Notes under the pieces: model-generated
The model's database searches: none
Told to the model about the DNA's origin: nothing
The model's input: only the letters and a program-made list of their open reading frames with translations
Part shown: piece after piece, positions 54,933 to 64,000 of the stretch
Layout of the letters: each line of letters starts with the position of its first letter
Position numbering within the stretch: position 1 is the first letter of the stretch
Made by a program: the position numbers and the translations under genes
NCBI GenBank assembly: GCA_018340375.1
Contig: JAFFJZ010000020.1
Location: forward strand, 1,612,001 to 1,676,000
Direction of reading: 5' to 3'
Length of the DNA stretch: 64,000 nucleotides
DNA from: Gonatopus flavifemur
Taxonomy: Eukaryota; Arthropoda; Insecta; Hymenoptera; Dryinidae

Positions 54933-56321
54933 CTAAAATAAATGTCTTAATGGAAGCTCATTAAAATGTAACAAGCAAATGATCCATTGGAGTGGTCTTC
55001 TGAGAATCATTTCCATATTGTGAATTACACCATTCTTCCATCCAGTATTAGTTGCTGTTCCATCAGAACCAATTACATCTAAGTCCTCGAGAGAAATGTT
55101 ACATTCATTTAGATGTGACAGAATGCCATCAGTAATATTTCTACCAAAGCCTGACATTGGAGACACATGACTGATGTAATTGGACCCTGGCTCTTGAATC
55201 AATGAAATGTGTTCCTCTTTCACCAGCCTGCGGAAGTTCTTGGCATGCATTGTTTCAACAACCAGAGTATCATCTTTCCTGCCATCAGTGTATAACCCTC
55301 GAACGATGATATCAATACTATTCTGTAAGTTGGATCTTACACGTGTCTTTTCTCTCCTTAATTTATTCTTGTCAATAACGAGTGATTTGTCAGATTCATT
55401 TATAATCCCTATATCCTTAAGAACACTCGAGGCGATTGCTGCTGTTGCCCTGTCAGAAATTCCGTACTTATCGCTCACTAACGCAGTCGATTTGAGTGGA
55501 ATCCTCATCTGTGTGCTTGTTGATGGCTTATATTTTTTTGCAGGGACAAAAGTTTCATCTCCATGATTCTCTTCAGATTCAGGCTCTTGGTGTTCGACTT
55601 TTGCTGGAGTCGGTTTAAGAGAACTATCGTGCAAGTCTATTTCATCTGAATTCATGACATGAAATTGACACGAAGATTCTGACCTTTTCCTATCGAAGTG
55701 AGTGAGTTCTCGCTCTTGCCTCAGAAGTCTTTTGGTAAGTCTCGTAGATTCTGTTTTGTCAACTTGTCCTATTTTTCCAAATCCCCCATTCCTTTGTCCG
55801 TACATAAATCTAATTTCAAGGAATGGAATTTTCTTCGATTTCTCACAATCACATTTAATGGAAATTGGACATGTACAACTTTGAATGCTTTTTTTACAGA
55901 TGCAGTTCCGAGTCATTGGACATTTACAGTGTGCTACATCGAAAAGTTGTACAGCTTCCTTCTTGAACTTTCTCAGCTTAACTTTATAACTTTCTTTTTT
56001 ATTGTCCCTGGTGTAAGATTTCCGTATTCTGTAATATGAATCGTGGTATGATTTTATCATTTGTATGATTCTTGTTTCTGTAACTGTAGGGACAGTTACT
56101 GAATCGCACTGAGCCATAATTTTTCGTGCAACCGCTCCAGCTACAGTGGAAAAACTAACTGTTTCGTAATTGACTTCTGGAGCCAGCTTAAATCGTTCTT
56201 CAAAACAACATCTCAAAACTTCCTCGTACGTAGGAAGTTGGGAAGTTGGTAGGTCCTTTGGACTTCCGAAAATTGGACAAGAAAATACTTTCTGACCCAT
56301 GTGTTTCCTTGGCGCTTCCAT
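54933..56321 (-). CDS. TE-Y-encoded protein, C-terminally truncated transposase candidate
   Basis: 462 aa from ATG (56319-56321), open throughout. It recalls a family of uncharacterised insect proteins; I know no assigned function. Features in order: AVARKIMAQ region, basic segment (KESYKVKLRKFKKEA), a cysteine cluster (CKCPMTRNCICKK, CTCPISIKCDCEK), then FLEIRFMYGQR, a Ser/Pro/Glu linker, and the conserved part GLYTDGRKDDTLVVET, KEEHISLIQEPGSNYISHV, VIGSDGTATNTGWKNGV, LHFNELPLRHLF. Asp in TDGRKD and GSDGT could be catalytic; that is a guess. By recall, relatives continue well past RHLF, so the stop at 54933 probably reflects an internal deletion, and the inverted repeat begins ~130 bp on. 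Confidence 0.55.
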   Translation of the reverse strand: MEAPRKHMGQKVFSCPIFGSPKDLPTSQLPTYEEVLRCCFEERFKLAPEVNYETVSFSTVAGAVARKIMAQCDSVTVPTVTETRIIQMIKSYHDSYYRIRKSYTRDNKKESYKVKLRKFKKEAVQLFDVAHCKCPMTRNCICKKSIQSCTCPISIKCDCEKSKKIPFLEIRFMYGQRNGGFGKIGQVDKTESTRLTKRLLRQERELTHFDRKRSESSCQFHVMNSDEIDLHDSSLKPTPAKVEHQEPESEENHGDETFVPAKKYKPSTSTQMRIPLKSTALVSDKYGISDRATAAIASSVLKDIGIINESDKSLVIDKNKLRREKTRVRSNLQNSIDIIVRGLYTDGRKDDTLVVETMHAKNFRRLVKEEHISLIQEPGSNYISHVSPMSGFGRNITDGILSHLNECNISLEDLDVIGSDGTATNTGWKNGVIHNMEMILRRPLQWIICLLHFNELPLRHLF

Positions 56322-56695
56322 CTTTCAATGATGGGAAAGCCTTGGAACTATGAAATGTACCCAATATAATCAGATGGAATGAAGGCCTACTACGCTCTAA
56401 ATACCGTGGATATGAGTGAAAAAATAACAAAGTTGTTGAGGTAATAATGTCTGGATCCCTACGAAAGAAAATCAGCAACCGCCAGTATGACCGCTTGCTA
56501 AAACAAATGAAGTACTTGCTGGAAAAAATGCAACGCCTCTGCTGTGCTCGTATATTTCTGTGCCGTTCGCGTCACGTGAGTAAGGTAAGCAGTCGATCCG
56601 AATATCTGAGCGGTACACTCCTGCCCAGCGTGTCCACAACGAATACGAGAACTTACGCATACGGTGCACACGCGAAACTTCTATATTGCGTATAC

Positions 56696-56760
56696 GTATG
56701 TATGTATGTATATTATATGTATATATATATATATATATTTATTTATTTATTTATTTATAC
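56696..56760. repeat. (TATG)n/(AT)n/(TTTA)n microsatellite
   Basis: Compound simple repeat inside TE-Y. Confidence 0.85.
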
Positions 56761-57100
56761 ATTAATCCAACACTATTAACTATGTTTGTATGCTTGACAA
56801 TCATTTTCTCACACTGAATAATGAAATATAAACTTTTTCGAGAAAATATATTGCATTCGCTAAATATTGTGAAAACTGAAAAACTTCAAGCTCGATGCGC
56901 GAGGGTCAAATGTCGACCGATTTGAATGATCTTTTTTTCATTCGATTTGTGTTCCTCCAGACCGTCTTTTCCACACTATTACGTTCCGGATTTCCAAAAT
57001 TTTGGTTCTTCGGCCCACCCTACTAACTAGTGCTACATTTCAGTGAAATTTCAAAAAGATTGAGGAGGTAAAAATTTTTGAGCTGGTACGTTTGAGAAAT

Positions 57101-57441
57101 GTATGTAACGTTTCGCTTTGAGAAGACACTCGTGTCAAACATGTATGAATTCTCCATGTTTCCTTCTATAAGCATACATGGTCCATGTTTAGGATATCCA
57201 TCATATCTTTGTTCTCTTAGGCAAGGTCATGCATGAGCCATGCGTTCTACTCAAATGCTTGTCTGGATTTGTCATACATGAAGATCGCGGCAAGTTTCCC
57301 CTGTTGGTTTTTTTTGTAATTCATTTTGTTCATGAACAACCATGAACATCAGTCATGCTTTATGTGTCGCTACACGTATAATTTTTATGATTCAGAATCA
57401 AACATTATTCTCACATTTTTCATTATGAATGACTTCTATTT
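57101..57441. repeat. CATG-rich repeat flanking TE-X (right)
   Basis: CACTCGTGTCAAACATGTATG and further CATG words, matching 50640-50787. Confidence 0.45.
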
Positions 57442-57449
57442 CTCACAAC

Positions 57450-57950
57450 CAGGGACTGTAACGTTATTCACTTTCGTTACTCATTCTATATAAAAAATAT
57501 ATAATAACAGGGTTCAGACAAGTTTTGTTCAATCAATTTCCCTGTGATTTCTCTCAGTAAAATTCTAATTTCCAGAAATCGTCGGATCATGAATGTGTCC
57601 CTAAACATTGTTTCCTCAGTGTACAATTTCTAAGATTCCACGATTAAAAATTAAGAAAACATGTTGTAGAGAATGAAAAATAGAATAAATGAACAAATTT
57701 TTATTTAAAAAAAATTCTAGTGATTTCCCTGAGATTCCCAGGTTTTTGGGAATTTTTGATAATTTCCCTGAGAATTCCCGGTGTTTTGAGTCCAATCTTT
57801 ATTTCCCTGAGTTTTCCCGAATTTCCCGGAATTCCAGTTCTGTTTGAATCCTGATTATAATAATATATATATATTGTACACAAATTATATATTTATTGTA
57901 TAGATATCATATATGATGAGTAACGAGAGTGAATAACGTTACAGTCCCTG
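57450..57950. mobile_element. hAT MITE with perfect 8-bp duplication, containing another MITE
   Basis: Ends CAGGGACTGTAACGTTATTC at both sides. Target duplication CTCACAAC at 57442-57449 and 57951-57958. 501 bp, of which ~346 bp is a second insertion. Confidence 0.88.
57508..57853. mobile_element. nested MITE with CAGGGTTCAGACA ends
   Basis: Left CAGGGTTCAGACAAG, right (inverted) CAGGATTCAAACAGAAC. TATAATAA is present on both sides (57500-57507; again from 57856). Internally rich in TTTCCCTGAGATTCCC motifs. Probably hAT-type. Confidence 0.65.
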
Positions 57951-57958
57951 CTCACAAC

Positions 57959-60159
57959 AAATCCTGTCACACAATATATTCTTCATTTAGAACAAGACTT
58001 TCTGTCAATGCTCAAATGTCACAAGTGATGCCGAGAGTCATGCAGACTCTTAATTTACCAGATCAGGTTCAAAGCATAAATTCTTGGTTGAAATATCCTG
58101 TGTTTAAAAACCAAACTGTAAGTCGATAAAAATGTCAACTTTCATATAAAACGTTATCCATTAAAAACATATTCTTGAATCATCGATAAATTGAGAATTT
58201 CCAATATTCAAATACATTTGAACCTAAAATTAATTGAAAATATTGAAAAGTGAAAATTTTCCCCACATTCATCATAAAAATATGAAGCACATGAAAACGG
58301 ATGAGAATTTTTCGGTAGATCTATTCTTACGCGTATACCTCACCTGCATTTGGCATCCCGTTACGTCCAGAATAAGGGACTATTATCCATCAAGGCAAGA
58401 CCACCGTCGTATATACCAGTTTATTAGAACAACAGTTGTAACTATTATAACCATGTGTAATGTAATCATATATGAACAAGTATTACACGTGAGAGTTGAA
58501 ATTATGAGGAGGGGTAATTATGAAGTCAGTAACTATCGTTCTGTTTCTTATAGGCTCAACGAGTTTGAAGAAGAAGAAGAAGAATGTAAGAAGTCTAGGA
58601 TAGGTATATGAAGTTATAAGACTATACGTACAGAGGTTACATAGAGGAATTTGCACGGCTGCATTTCAAGGAAATTAATAATAAGACTCAGTTTGTGTGT
58701 ACGTATGTATATATATGTATACTGTTCTAATCTCTACTCGACCTCCGTAAGGAACTTCGCCGTGAGCACCCGTGGAAACCGCATAAAAGCCATCTTATTC
58801 CTTCCTCTCCTATCTGTTAGCATTATTATCATTGTTATGATTATCATGATTGCTATTCTTTCATTCCTCTTGATTTTTCTTCCTATTCATTATCGTGTAA
58901 TAAAATTCAAATACAAACTGGATCAAGCGTACGAAAACTATAGTTCGAAGAGAATTCTATTATTTCATTGCTTCTGTACGTGAGATATGAATCATGTTCC
59001 AATAAATATGTATATGGAAGTTAGTTCTCATTGGCGAATGTGAGTTTCGATGAATAGAAAAATGCCAAAATAAAATTATTGTAGTATAGTGATACTCCAA
59101 GAAGATACAGTATAGCGATGATATCGACTGAACTCGAACAGGCCGAGATCGGAATGATAATGATAATCATGTTGATAATCGGATGAACGGTAACATGATT
59201 TTTTTCATCACTATTCTCTGATCCGATTGTCTAAAGTTCACTTCGGGATATTGCTCTAAGTGAAGAAATAGTCATTAAGCTAAAACTAGCATCGATCCGA
59301 TTGTTACAACTTTTGATTAAACGTCGTTGAAGCCTTGTTTTGAAAATTGATTGAGTAGCATTATTGCTCCTTTACGCGTTAGGGGTGCTTGAATCCTACA
59401 TAACATTGTTGGTTACATATAAAAATTTCTCGTAACAATCGATTGACAGTTTGAGTCCCATGAAGTAGTCTCGCGTGTTCAATGAAATTCGTCATATATT
59501 ACGTAAGACGATAATTCGAATGTAATATTATTTCCAAATAATCATTAGCGATGACTATGGAAACATCATCGCCTCCCAAATTCCTCGGTACGATAAGGCC
59601 GTTCGAATTGATGAATCATGTTGTTTCTGATTAGATGAGGAAAAAAAAGATTCTCTTGAAATTTAATTTGGTGACCCTAGGTAACATCGCAACAATGTGA
59701 GAACCTGTGATCGTAGAAAGAACAGTATGAATATTATTTTTGTATATTTGAACCAGAGGGCTGCGCCCCCTGACTACTTCGCTTCACTCAGCGATCCGAC
59801 CCCCTTCGAAATTCGCTTCGCTCATTTTGAATAAATCGTAGCTCACATACGCTCGGATCTTGAATAATTCTGATATCCGGGGATATATGAGAAGGCACTC
59901 ATCTGTTTTTCACTCGACTGAACAAATTTTGAAATGTGATATTCAGGCAGTCAGAAACTAATTGCCTACCATTCTTTATACAATCTTCAAATGATTTAGA
60001 AACATGTTTCCAAATGACTGCAGAATTCGGACAAGTGATCTGGTAAAAATGGAGCGTGGAAGCGCGACGAAAGTGTAAGCTAAGGGTCATTTAAGGGTAA
60101 CATAAAGTCATCTAGGCGTGATTCAGGAATGAATTGAAACATTTTCCCGCTTCATTTAT
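57959..60159. other. no supported gene
   Basis: Short frames only. A 110-codon plus-strand frame at 58651-58983 is hydrophobic through low-complexity ATT/ATC runs and is not taken as a gene. At 59755-59830 a GC-richer patch with GGGCTGCGCCCC and CGCTTCGCTCA words looks like a repeat fragment. Confidence 0.4.
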
Positions 60160-61115
60160 ATTAATAACTACTTCCTGCACTTTTGGATTTTCACTAGTGT
60201 GCAGTTATCCTCACGTCAACCAGCTTTTGAGGGATAGTCGGATGCGAACAATATTACACGGGAAAATTGAAATTCTAATTTTTTCCAACATTTGATCCCA
60301 AATTTGAATTCAGCATCCTCGAAAACCCCTAGAACACGTATTACATATTAAACTATCCATTAGGACCAGAGCGACAATATTCACGTACGCCATATTGGAT
60401 TTGCCATCTTGAATTCATTTCCTGATTTCAGATTTGTATTCTACACCCTGGGAAACCCCTAGAACCCATATTTCATGAGAATCTGTTCATCAAGGCCAAA
60501 ACAACTGGATTTACGTCCGCCATATGGAATCTGCCATCTTGAATTCATGTTTGAACATCAGGTTTGGATTGAGCATCCTCGAAAACCCCTGGAACCCATA
60601 TTCCACGAAAATTATCAATCAATGCCAAAACGACCAAATTCACATCTGCCATATTGGATCCGCCATCTTGAATTTGTTTTTTGACGTCAGATTTGGCATC
60701 ATCACCCTTGACAACCCCCAGAACCCATGTTTCATGAAAATCCGTCCATAAACACAAAAATGACGGAATTCACCCCTAACAGCACATCCACCGATTTGTA
60801 CGTTGCATCTCCGTGGACTCCACGTGGATAAATGGTGGACGTGGATAGAACGAACATTCCTCGTGGAGGCGACGTAGAAATGTCCGGTGCTGTACGGGCA
60901 CGTCCGCTATCTTGGATTCCAGTTTTGATTTCAAAATCGGATTCAGCGCCCTCAAAAACCCCTGGAACCCACGTTTCATATAAATCTGTGCATAAATCCG
61001 AAAATGACTAAATTCACGTCCACCATCTTGGATCCGCCATCTTATATTCGGGTTTTGATTTCTGATTCGGATTCAGCACCCTCGAAAACCTCTAGGACCG
61101 ATGTTTCATAAAAAT
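60160..61115. repeat. tandem array, ~120-bp unit, about 6 copies, interrupted by a MITE
   Basis: 60160-60310 matches 24495-24660. Then units with CACCCTCGAAAACCCCTGGA, ACCCATGTTTCATGAAAATC and GCCATATTGGATCCGCCATC recur every ~120 bp. The GCCATATTGGATCCGCCAT word is shared with the Transib-1 subterminal units, though the rest of the unit differs. Confidence 0.65.
60775..60898 (-). mobile_element. small MITE with CCCGTACAGCACC ends, copy 2
   Basis: Inverted relative to 15811-15956. The surrounding array unit reads AATTCACGTCC, so the insertion duplicated CAC, a 3-bp target duplication. Confidence 0.65.
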
Positions 61116-63483
61116 CTAACTAAATATTCAAACACTGTGGAGAAACTGAGTGATACATCTATGTATACAGCGGAGAAAATTTCCTCCGAGATCCCCTGTT
61201 TTTAAGGAAAAAGATTATCAAAAAATAGAAGGACTTCGAAGGGGTTCGAAGAAGGCCCCCTATAAATTTCAGCCGATTCGGTCCAGTTGGTCACGAGAAA
61301 TCCTTAATACAGACGGGCACACAGGCACACACACAGCAAATCCACGGATTATCAATCAGTATTGCATGAAATGAAAAACAATCTAACTCCCAATTGGATC
61401 ACTGAAATATTCCAAAAGATACAATGAGAGGACGCGACAGCGGGTGTAGTAGGCACCCCGTGCTGGGTATACTACGTATACCAATGAGCGCCTAAAAAAT
61501 GAATCTCAACGAAGAAGATGGTAATCTAGTAACAGAGAGAAATTTACGATCTCCAAGTCAATGATCACCAATTACCTGGAATTTCTTCCCTGTTTTACAA
61601 TCAATGAAATTCTTTCGTATATGGATAATAAATGAACGCGCGTGCCATTTAGAAATTTCAGCCAAGAAGTTGTTGAAACTACTTTCCGTAATTTGAGACT
61701 GTATATGGATAGAGAACGAGTTTTTCCACAGACTTGTGTGCATGAAATGAAAGATGTGTAAGCTAACTCACCTATAATCTAATGGTAATCGTGACATTAA
61801 TATGGTAATTAACCGATGCGAAAGTTTATTTGCCAATATTTCCACTTCTATTCGTATTTATTTTATCAATTATGAAGAGGACTTTCTTCCATCATAAATA
61901 TAGGATTTATTAATCCGGAGCAGACGGAACATCGTTCACGATTCATTTTTTTTATTGTATACTATAAAGTTAGGGCTTGAGAGACTAGGAAGAAAAATAT
62001 ATAATAGAATGATATTTTGCGGAAGAAAAAATATCTGATCAAATCTATGAAACCTATTATGTATAAATCGAATCCTATCAAAAAATAAAACTCAATTACC
62101 GCGCTCTACTTTCACGTACAACAGAAATCTATAAATGACTTGCACAATCAGAGCAAATATAAATAACGGATTTTGGGTATGTTAAAAATTTATATAAATC
62201 CTTGACAATTTCACTTTATTTCTCTTTTTTTTTTCTTTTGATTTATATCGCTAACTATACGTGCTACGATAGTTAGTCGATTTTTTTTCTATTCTCCAAC
62301 TGCATTCCGATCAAAAAAAAGTAATTGACGTTTACTGTTTCGTTTCGTTTTATGATGAAGACATTAATCGGTGTCCATTTTTAATAAAACGCTAATCGTT
62401 TTCGTTGTTTAGTTTTGCAATGCGTGGAAGTTGATTAATCAATTTCCAGGAATGAAAAATCTTATTTCGTTGATCGAGATTCATTGTATACGTTTATTAA
62501 TGAGAAAAAAGAATTGATTGAATATTATTACTGCGTAAGATATATAGACAATGTACTTCCCATGAAAATAACGGGGAAATAAAATCTAATAATTCCAACC
62601 TCAGCATAGAATGATCGTGTCTAACGTGATATTAACGTATGTGATTTTAATGAGCTCATAGAATCTTATCTTTCGAGCAAAACGGACTGGGAGGGCGATT
62701 TGATTGGACTTTCACTTTTAAGTTTAGAAAGCAGTGAGATTGAAATCATATATACGAATGTGTACATGTTAACGTATAATTATCGCCAACATTTCCACAC
62801 TATAGCGAATGGATAAATAAATAATATAATTGAAAAGAGAGCTTCCTTCACTTTTGTTAAAATTCGATTATCTTTCACTTCCATGTTCCTCATATATAAG
62901 GAAACGAAAGTATTGTGATACGGTCAAAAATCCATTATGCAGAAGAGGGTATTTTGCCTTTGCCAAACGCTTCAGAACGTCGAAAAAACGCGATCCCCAT
63001 AAAAGGCTGTGTGTGTATGTGCGTGCGTGTCCTTTTTGTTTGGTTCACGATAACTCCTCGACGAATGAACCGATTCGAACGAATGTCTTTGAAATTCGTT
63101 CATCTCATTGAGGACTCGAGGCCTATTGATTTTCAGACGGATCGGAAAACGGGTTTCGGAAATATTTCAAAATATTGTTTGCACGGAGAAAGATTATAAT
63201 GTAAATTTAACACCAGTGCATTGATAAAACTTAAAATGTAATTTCTACATTAATTTTGATGAAACTCACATGATATATACATGATCATTGCTTTGGAAGA
63301 TTGTAAAAATCATGCCAATCCAAAAATATATTCATTATGATATTATTGACCACGAACAATGTAAATTTTCCATTACACTCGACTGAATCTACTTTTCACG
63401 AACGTGATGCCATAAGGCATGCTCAACCAAATTCCCATTTATTCAATTCTACAGCAATCTAATGTACATTCAACAAATACAGT
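61116..63483. other. no supported gene
   Basis: AT-rich. Two overlapping frames at 62830-63199 cover a GTGTGTATGTGCG-type stretch followed by ACTCCTCGACGAATGAACCG, which looks like a known style of dispersed insect repeat rather than a gene. Confidence 0.4.
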
Positions 63484-64000
63484 CAGGGCCGGCGCCAGGG
63501 AATCCGCCGCCCCGGGCGAGAGCAAGTCCCGCCGCCCCTGCATCGGGGAGTACTTGACCGACCAAAAAAACAGATCCCTAACATACGTCGCACCGTCGTG
63601 TTGAAATGAAATTCTGAAGATTCTATGAATATCGGTTGTGATTAGTTAGTTTATTAACAACTTTTTTATACACAAGAACTTCTTCTTGCTTTTGCACTGG
63701 CAAAGTCTTTCAAAACTTCAGTTAAGTCCAAGTCTTCTGCCAGTTTGTGCCCTATTGAAATGATTGCTAGTCCATTCAAACGGCTTTGAGATATCGTGGA
63801 GCGCAAGTACGTTTTCACCAATTTCAATTTTGAGAAACTTCTTTCTGCACTCGCTACCGTCATAAGGAGAGTCAGCAAAGTCCTCAAAGCTATGGCTGCA
63901 TTTGGAGCGAAATTGTGCCACGTAATGAATTGGAGAGTATCGAACTAACCTCACACGTATTCACCAACACAAGTCAAAGACCTTTCAGGACAATACAAGT
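63484..64000 (-). mobile_element. hAT transposon, 3' end (continues past the right edge)
   Basis: Starts CAGGGCCGGCGCC, the hAT terminus, followed ~180 bp later by the C-terminus of a hAT transposase on the minus strand. The other end is outside the window. Confidence 0.85.
63666..63921 (-). CDS. hAT transposase, C-terminal dimerisation domain (partial)
   Basis: The minus-strand frame gives HNFAPNAAIALRTLLTLLMT then VASAERSFSKLKLVKTYLRS, TISQSRLNGLAIISIGHKLA and EDLDLTEVLKDFASAKARRS before the stop near 63666. The (S/A)ERSFSKLK core is the signature of the hAT C-terminal dimerisation domain, which also forms part of the catalytic fold. Upstream of about 63921 the frame needs checking. Only the last ~85 codons are clear and the catalytic aspartates would lie beyond the edge. 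Whether the full element is intact cannot be judged. Confidence 0.85.

Larger units (their letters stand above)
54621..57021 (-). mobile_element. TE-Y: DNA transposon with ~180-bp inverted repeats, nested in TE-X
   Basis: Ends AGGGTGGGCCGAAAAGCC (left, 54621-~54800) and AGGGTGGGCCGAAGAACC (right, inverted, ~56840-57021). Perfect 10-bp duplication ACTAACTAGT at 54611-54620 and 57022-57031. 2401 bp with one long minus-strand ORF. A 9-10-bp duplication and long inverted repeats occur in Mutator-like elements, but I see no typical MULE domain. Confidence 0.75.
50788..57100 (-). mobile_element. TE-X: DNA transposon with ~650-bp inverted repeats, unnamed family
   Basis: Left repeat 50788-51485. 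The right repeat is 53995-54620 plus 57032-57100, split by TE-Y. Ends ATTTCTCAAGCGTACCAGCT. About 3.9 kb without TE-Y. Carries a two-exon gene on the minus strand (51513-53562). Just inside the right repeat (53850-53990) is an inverted fragment of the gene's own first exon. No target duplication was found. Confidence 0.65.

Noticed and set aside
55207..56039. Plus-strand ORFs opposite TE-Y
   Set aside because: Antisense to the 462-aa TE-Y frame, which shows the recognisable motifs.
58651..58983. 110-codon ORF with a membrane-like segment
   Set aside because: Hydrophobicity comes from an ATT/ATC-rich low-complexity run; no splice, homology or composition support.
62830..63199. Two overlapping 93-94-codon ORFs
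   Set aside because: Cover a GT-rich microsatellite-like stretch and a repeat-like segment in two frames; neither is favoured over the other.
63718..63954. 78-codon minus-strand ORF at the right edge
   Set aside because: Out-of-frame shadow of the hAT dimerisation domain.
1..64000. tRNA, rRNA or other structured RNA genes
   Set aside because: None recognised by eye; short tRNAs could be missed, and a covariance-model scan would settle it.

Overview
This window is eukaryotic, AT-rich nuclear DNA, almost certainly from an insect. The evidence is the set of transposon families (mariner, pogo/Tigger, Transib, hAT, RTE and other LINEs), GT-AG introns inside transposase genes, abundant MITEs and dinucleotide repeats. 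There are no operons, no ribosome-binding-site pattern, and no rRNA, tRNA or CRISPR array that I can see. I found no host protein-coding gene that I can support well; nearly everything recognisable is mobile DNA in various states of decay.

Layout. At 1-3.5 kb is a minus-strand LINE (LINE-A, running off the left edge), followed by an inverted, internally deleted relative. At 3.8-4.7 kb are two opposed MITEs packed with the palindrome AGATCT. At 8.8-15.7 kb is a pogo/Tigger transposon of about 2 kb that has been inflated by an RTE retrotransposon (13-bp target duplication), a mariner (TA duplication) and a hAT-like MITE. At 15.8-19.4 kb are MITEs, hairpins and a long-TIR non-autonomous Tc/mariner-type element. 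At 20-24.3 kb is a decayed LINE (LINE-B). At 24.9-27.5 kb is the autonomous relative of the 18.5-kb element; its transposase frame is interrupted only by TGA codons.

The most notable unit is at 29,049-39,355: a complete Transib-type element with a 5-bp CGGTG target duplication. Its terminal inverted repeats begin with CACAGTG, the consensus heptamer of the vertebrate V(D)J recombination signal. It carries an apparently intact three-exon RAG1-core-like transposase (about 682 aa) and inverted subterminal arrays of a ~120-bp repeat. A nearly intact 4.7-kb LINE (LINE-C, 11-bp target duplication) sits inside it, upstream of the transposase.

The right part holds a pogo-derived MITE (43.0 kb), an 800-bp foldback (44.3-45.1 kb), an internally deleted mariner (45.1-46.0 kb), tandem repeats (46.4-48.8 kb), several MITEs, and two nested DNA transposons of families I cannot name (TE-X 50.8-57.1 kb, with TE-Y 54.6-57.0 kb inserted in its right terminal repeat). 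Then come nested hAT MITEs (57.4-58.0 kb), another ~120-bp repeat array (60.3-61.1 kb), and the end of a hAT transposon running off the right edge. Three LINE copies show possible recoding signals at domain junctions: a slippery heptamer in LINE-A, and in-frame TAG codons plus shifts at matching A-runs in LINE-B and LINE-C. Element labels are mine; the ages implied by nesting are inference.
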